In this document: positions 63,805 through 64,000 of the stretch, in pieces
Position numbering within the stretch: position 1 is the stretch's first letter
Layout: every line of letters begins with the position of its first letter
NCBI GenBank assembly: GCA_017645945.1
Contig: JAGCNL010000054.1
Span: 1-64,000 of the forward strand
Length of the DNA: 64,000 bases
Source of the DNA: Salinivirgaceae bacterium
GTDB taxonomy: Bacteria > Bacteroidota > Bacteroidia > Bacteroidales > SZUA-534
Direction: 5' to 3'
Made by a program: the position numbers and the translations under genes
Notes under the pieces: model-generated
What the model was told of the DNA's origin: nothing
Databases searched by the model: none
The model's input: the letters and a program-made list of their open reading frames with translations, nothing else

Positions 63805-64000
63805 ATGTATCTGAAAAAAACGCTTTTCGCCGCGCTTTGCGGCCTCATTTGTTGCGCCAATGTGCTGGCACAAAACAAAATCACCATCAGCGGTCACATC
63901 ACCGACCGCAAATCGGCAGAGACAATCATCGGGGCAACCGTGTACGACAGCGAGACGCAGCGCGGCACTGCCACCAATGTCTTCGGATTCTACTCCATCA
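63805..64000 (+). CDS. Start of a TonB-dependent receptor with carboxypeptidase-like N-terminal domain (cut by window end)
   Basis: 65 codons are visible. A signal peptide (TLFAALCGLICCANVLAQ) is followed by KITISGHITDRKSAETIIGA, VYDSETQRGTATNVFGFYSI, which is the CarboxypepD_reg-like domain that heads many Bacteroidetes TonB-dependent outer-membrane receptors. Whether it is SusC-like (no second domain seen) cannot be told. Receptor identity rests on the first domain alone; other surface proteins also start this way. Confidence 0.75.
   Translation, partial: MYLKKTLFAALCGLICCANVLAQNKITISGHITDRKSAETIIGATVYDSETQRGTATNVFGFYSI

Noticed and set aside
1..64000. tRNA, rRNA, insertion sequence, prophage or integrase
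   Set aside because: Intergenic regions were read on both strands and none showed a cloverleaf with CCA end, rRNA-like sequence, or transposase/integrase coding.

Overview
The window is a stretch of chromosome from a member of the Bacteroidota, most likely order Bacteroidales. Several signs agree: many upstream regions carry the Bacteroidetes -7 promoter element TAnnTTTG instead of a sigma70 -10 box; Shine-Dalgarno sequences are mostly weak; there are many lipoproteins, OmpA/PD40 proteins and 6-bladed propeller proteins; and there is a PorE-like scaffold, a menaquinone gene (menA), a degenerate EnvC and the start of a TonB-dependent receptor. The genus cannot be told from this sequence. No rRNA, tRNA, CRISPR array, transposase or phage gene was seen.

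Layout. 1-4596 (minus) is the first ~1530 codons of a giant secreted repeat protein (BspA-type leucine-rich repeats, then InlB-like, YDG and MBG modules). A repeat-rich gap follows, then a VapBC-type toxin-antitoxin pair (5.15-5.74 kb). 6-20.5 kb is mostly housekeeping: a C-terminal processing protease, a glycosyltransferase, an MscS channel, cmk-ispH, upp, a YciO-type protein, a prolyl oligopeptidase, menA, an unknown lipoprotein, pyrG and purF. 20.9-37.1 kb is an envelope/secretome island: two tandem paralogous secreted proteins, then a three-gene operon for a secreted TPR-CHAT (caspase-like) protein, a PD40/OmpA protein and an unknown helical/propeller protein. A propeller sensor with a SpoIIE-type phosphatase lies convergent to it, and beyond that are an Ig-like lipoprotein and a DUF3108 protein.

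37.7-50.2 kb is one compact run of ten same-strand genes with overlapping or nearly abutting ends: nadA, flippase, dut, TPR protein, DUF4292 lipoprotein, EnvC-like, DUF4175 protein, RsbW-like kinase, ybeY, mnmG. Its middle is visibly richer in A+T and in T/A-ending codons than the flanks. 50.4-52.7 kb holds two related 6-bladed propeller lipoproteins with near-identical promoter/leader regions; the first has a one-base frameshift near its 3' end. 52.7-56.8 kb (minus) has a membrane phosphoesterase, an aldo/keto reductase and a PorE-like TPR-PD40-OmpA protein. 57-60.8 kb is prfA-DUF4153-pyrF. 61-62.6 kb is a LiaF-like/LytTR membrane regulator pair, followed by a DMT exporter (minus) and the start of a TonB-dependent receptor.

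Most notable: the CHAT-centred extracytoplasmic gene set at 20.9-34.3 kb, in which all products carry export signals and the CHAT His/Cys dyad is intact; two parS-like palindromes within 0.4 kb at the end of mnmG; the frameshifted propeller lipoprotein; the modular DNA repeats in the giant repeat protein; and an orphan terminator beside a 21-bp tandem repeat.
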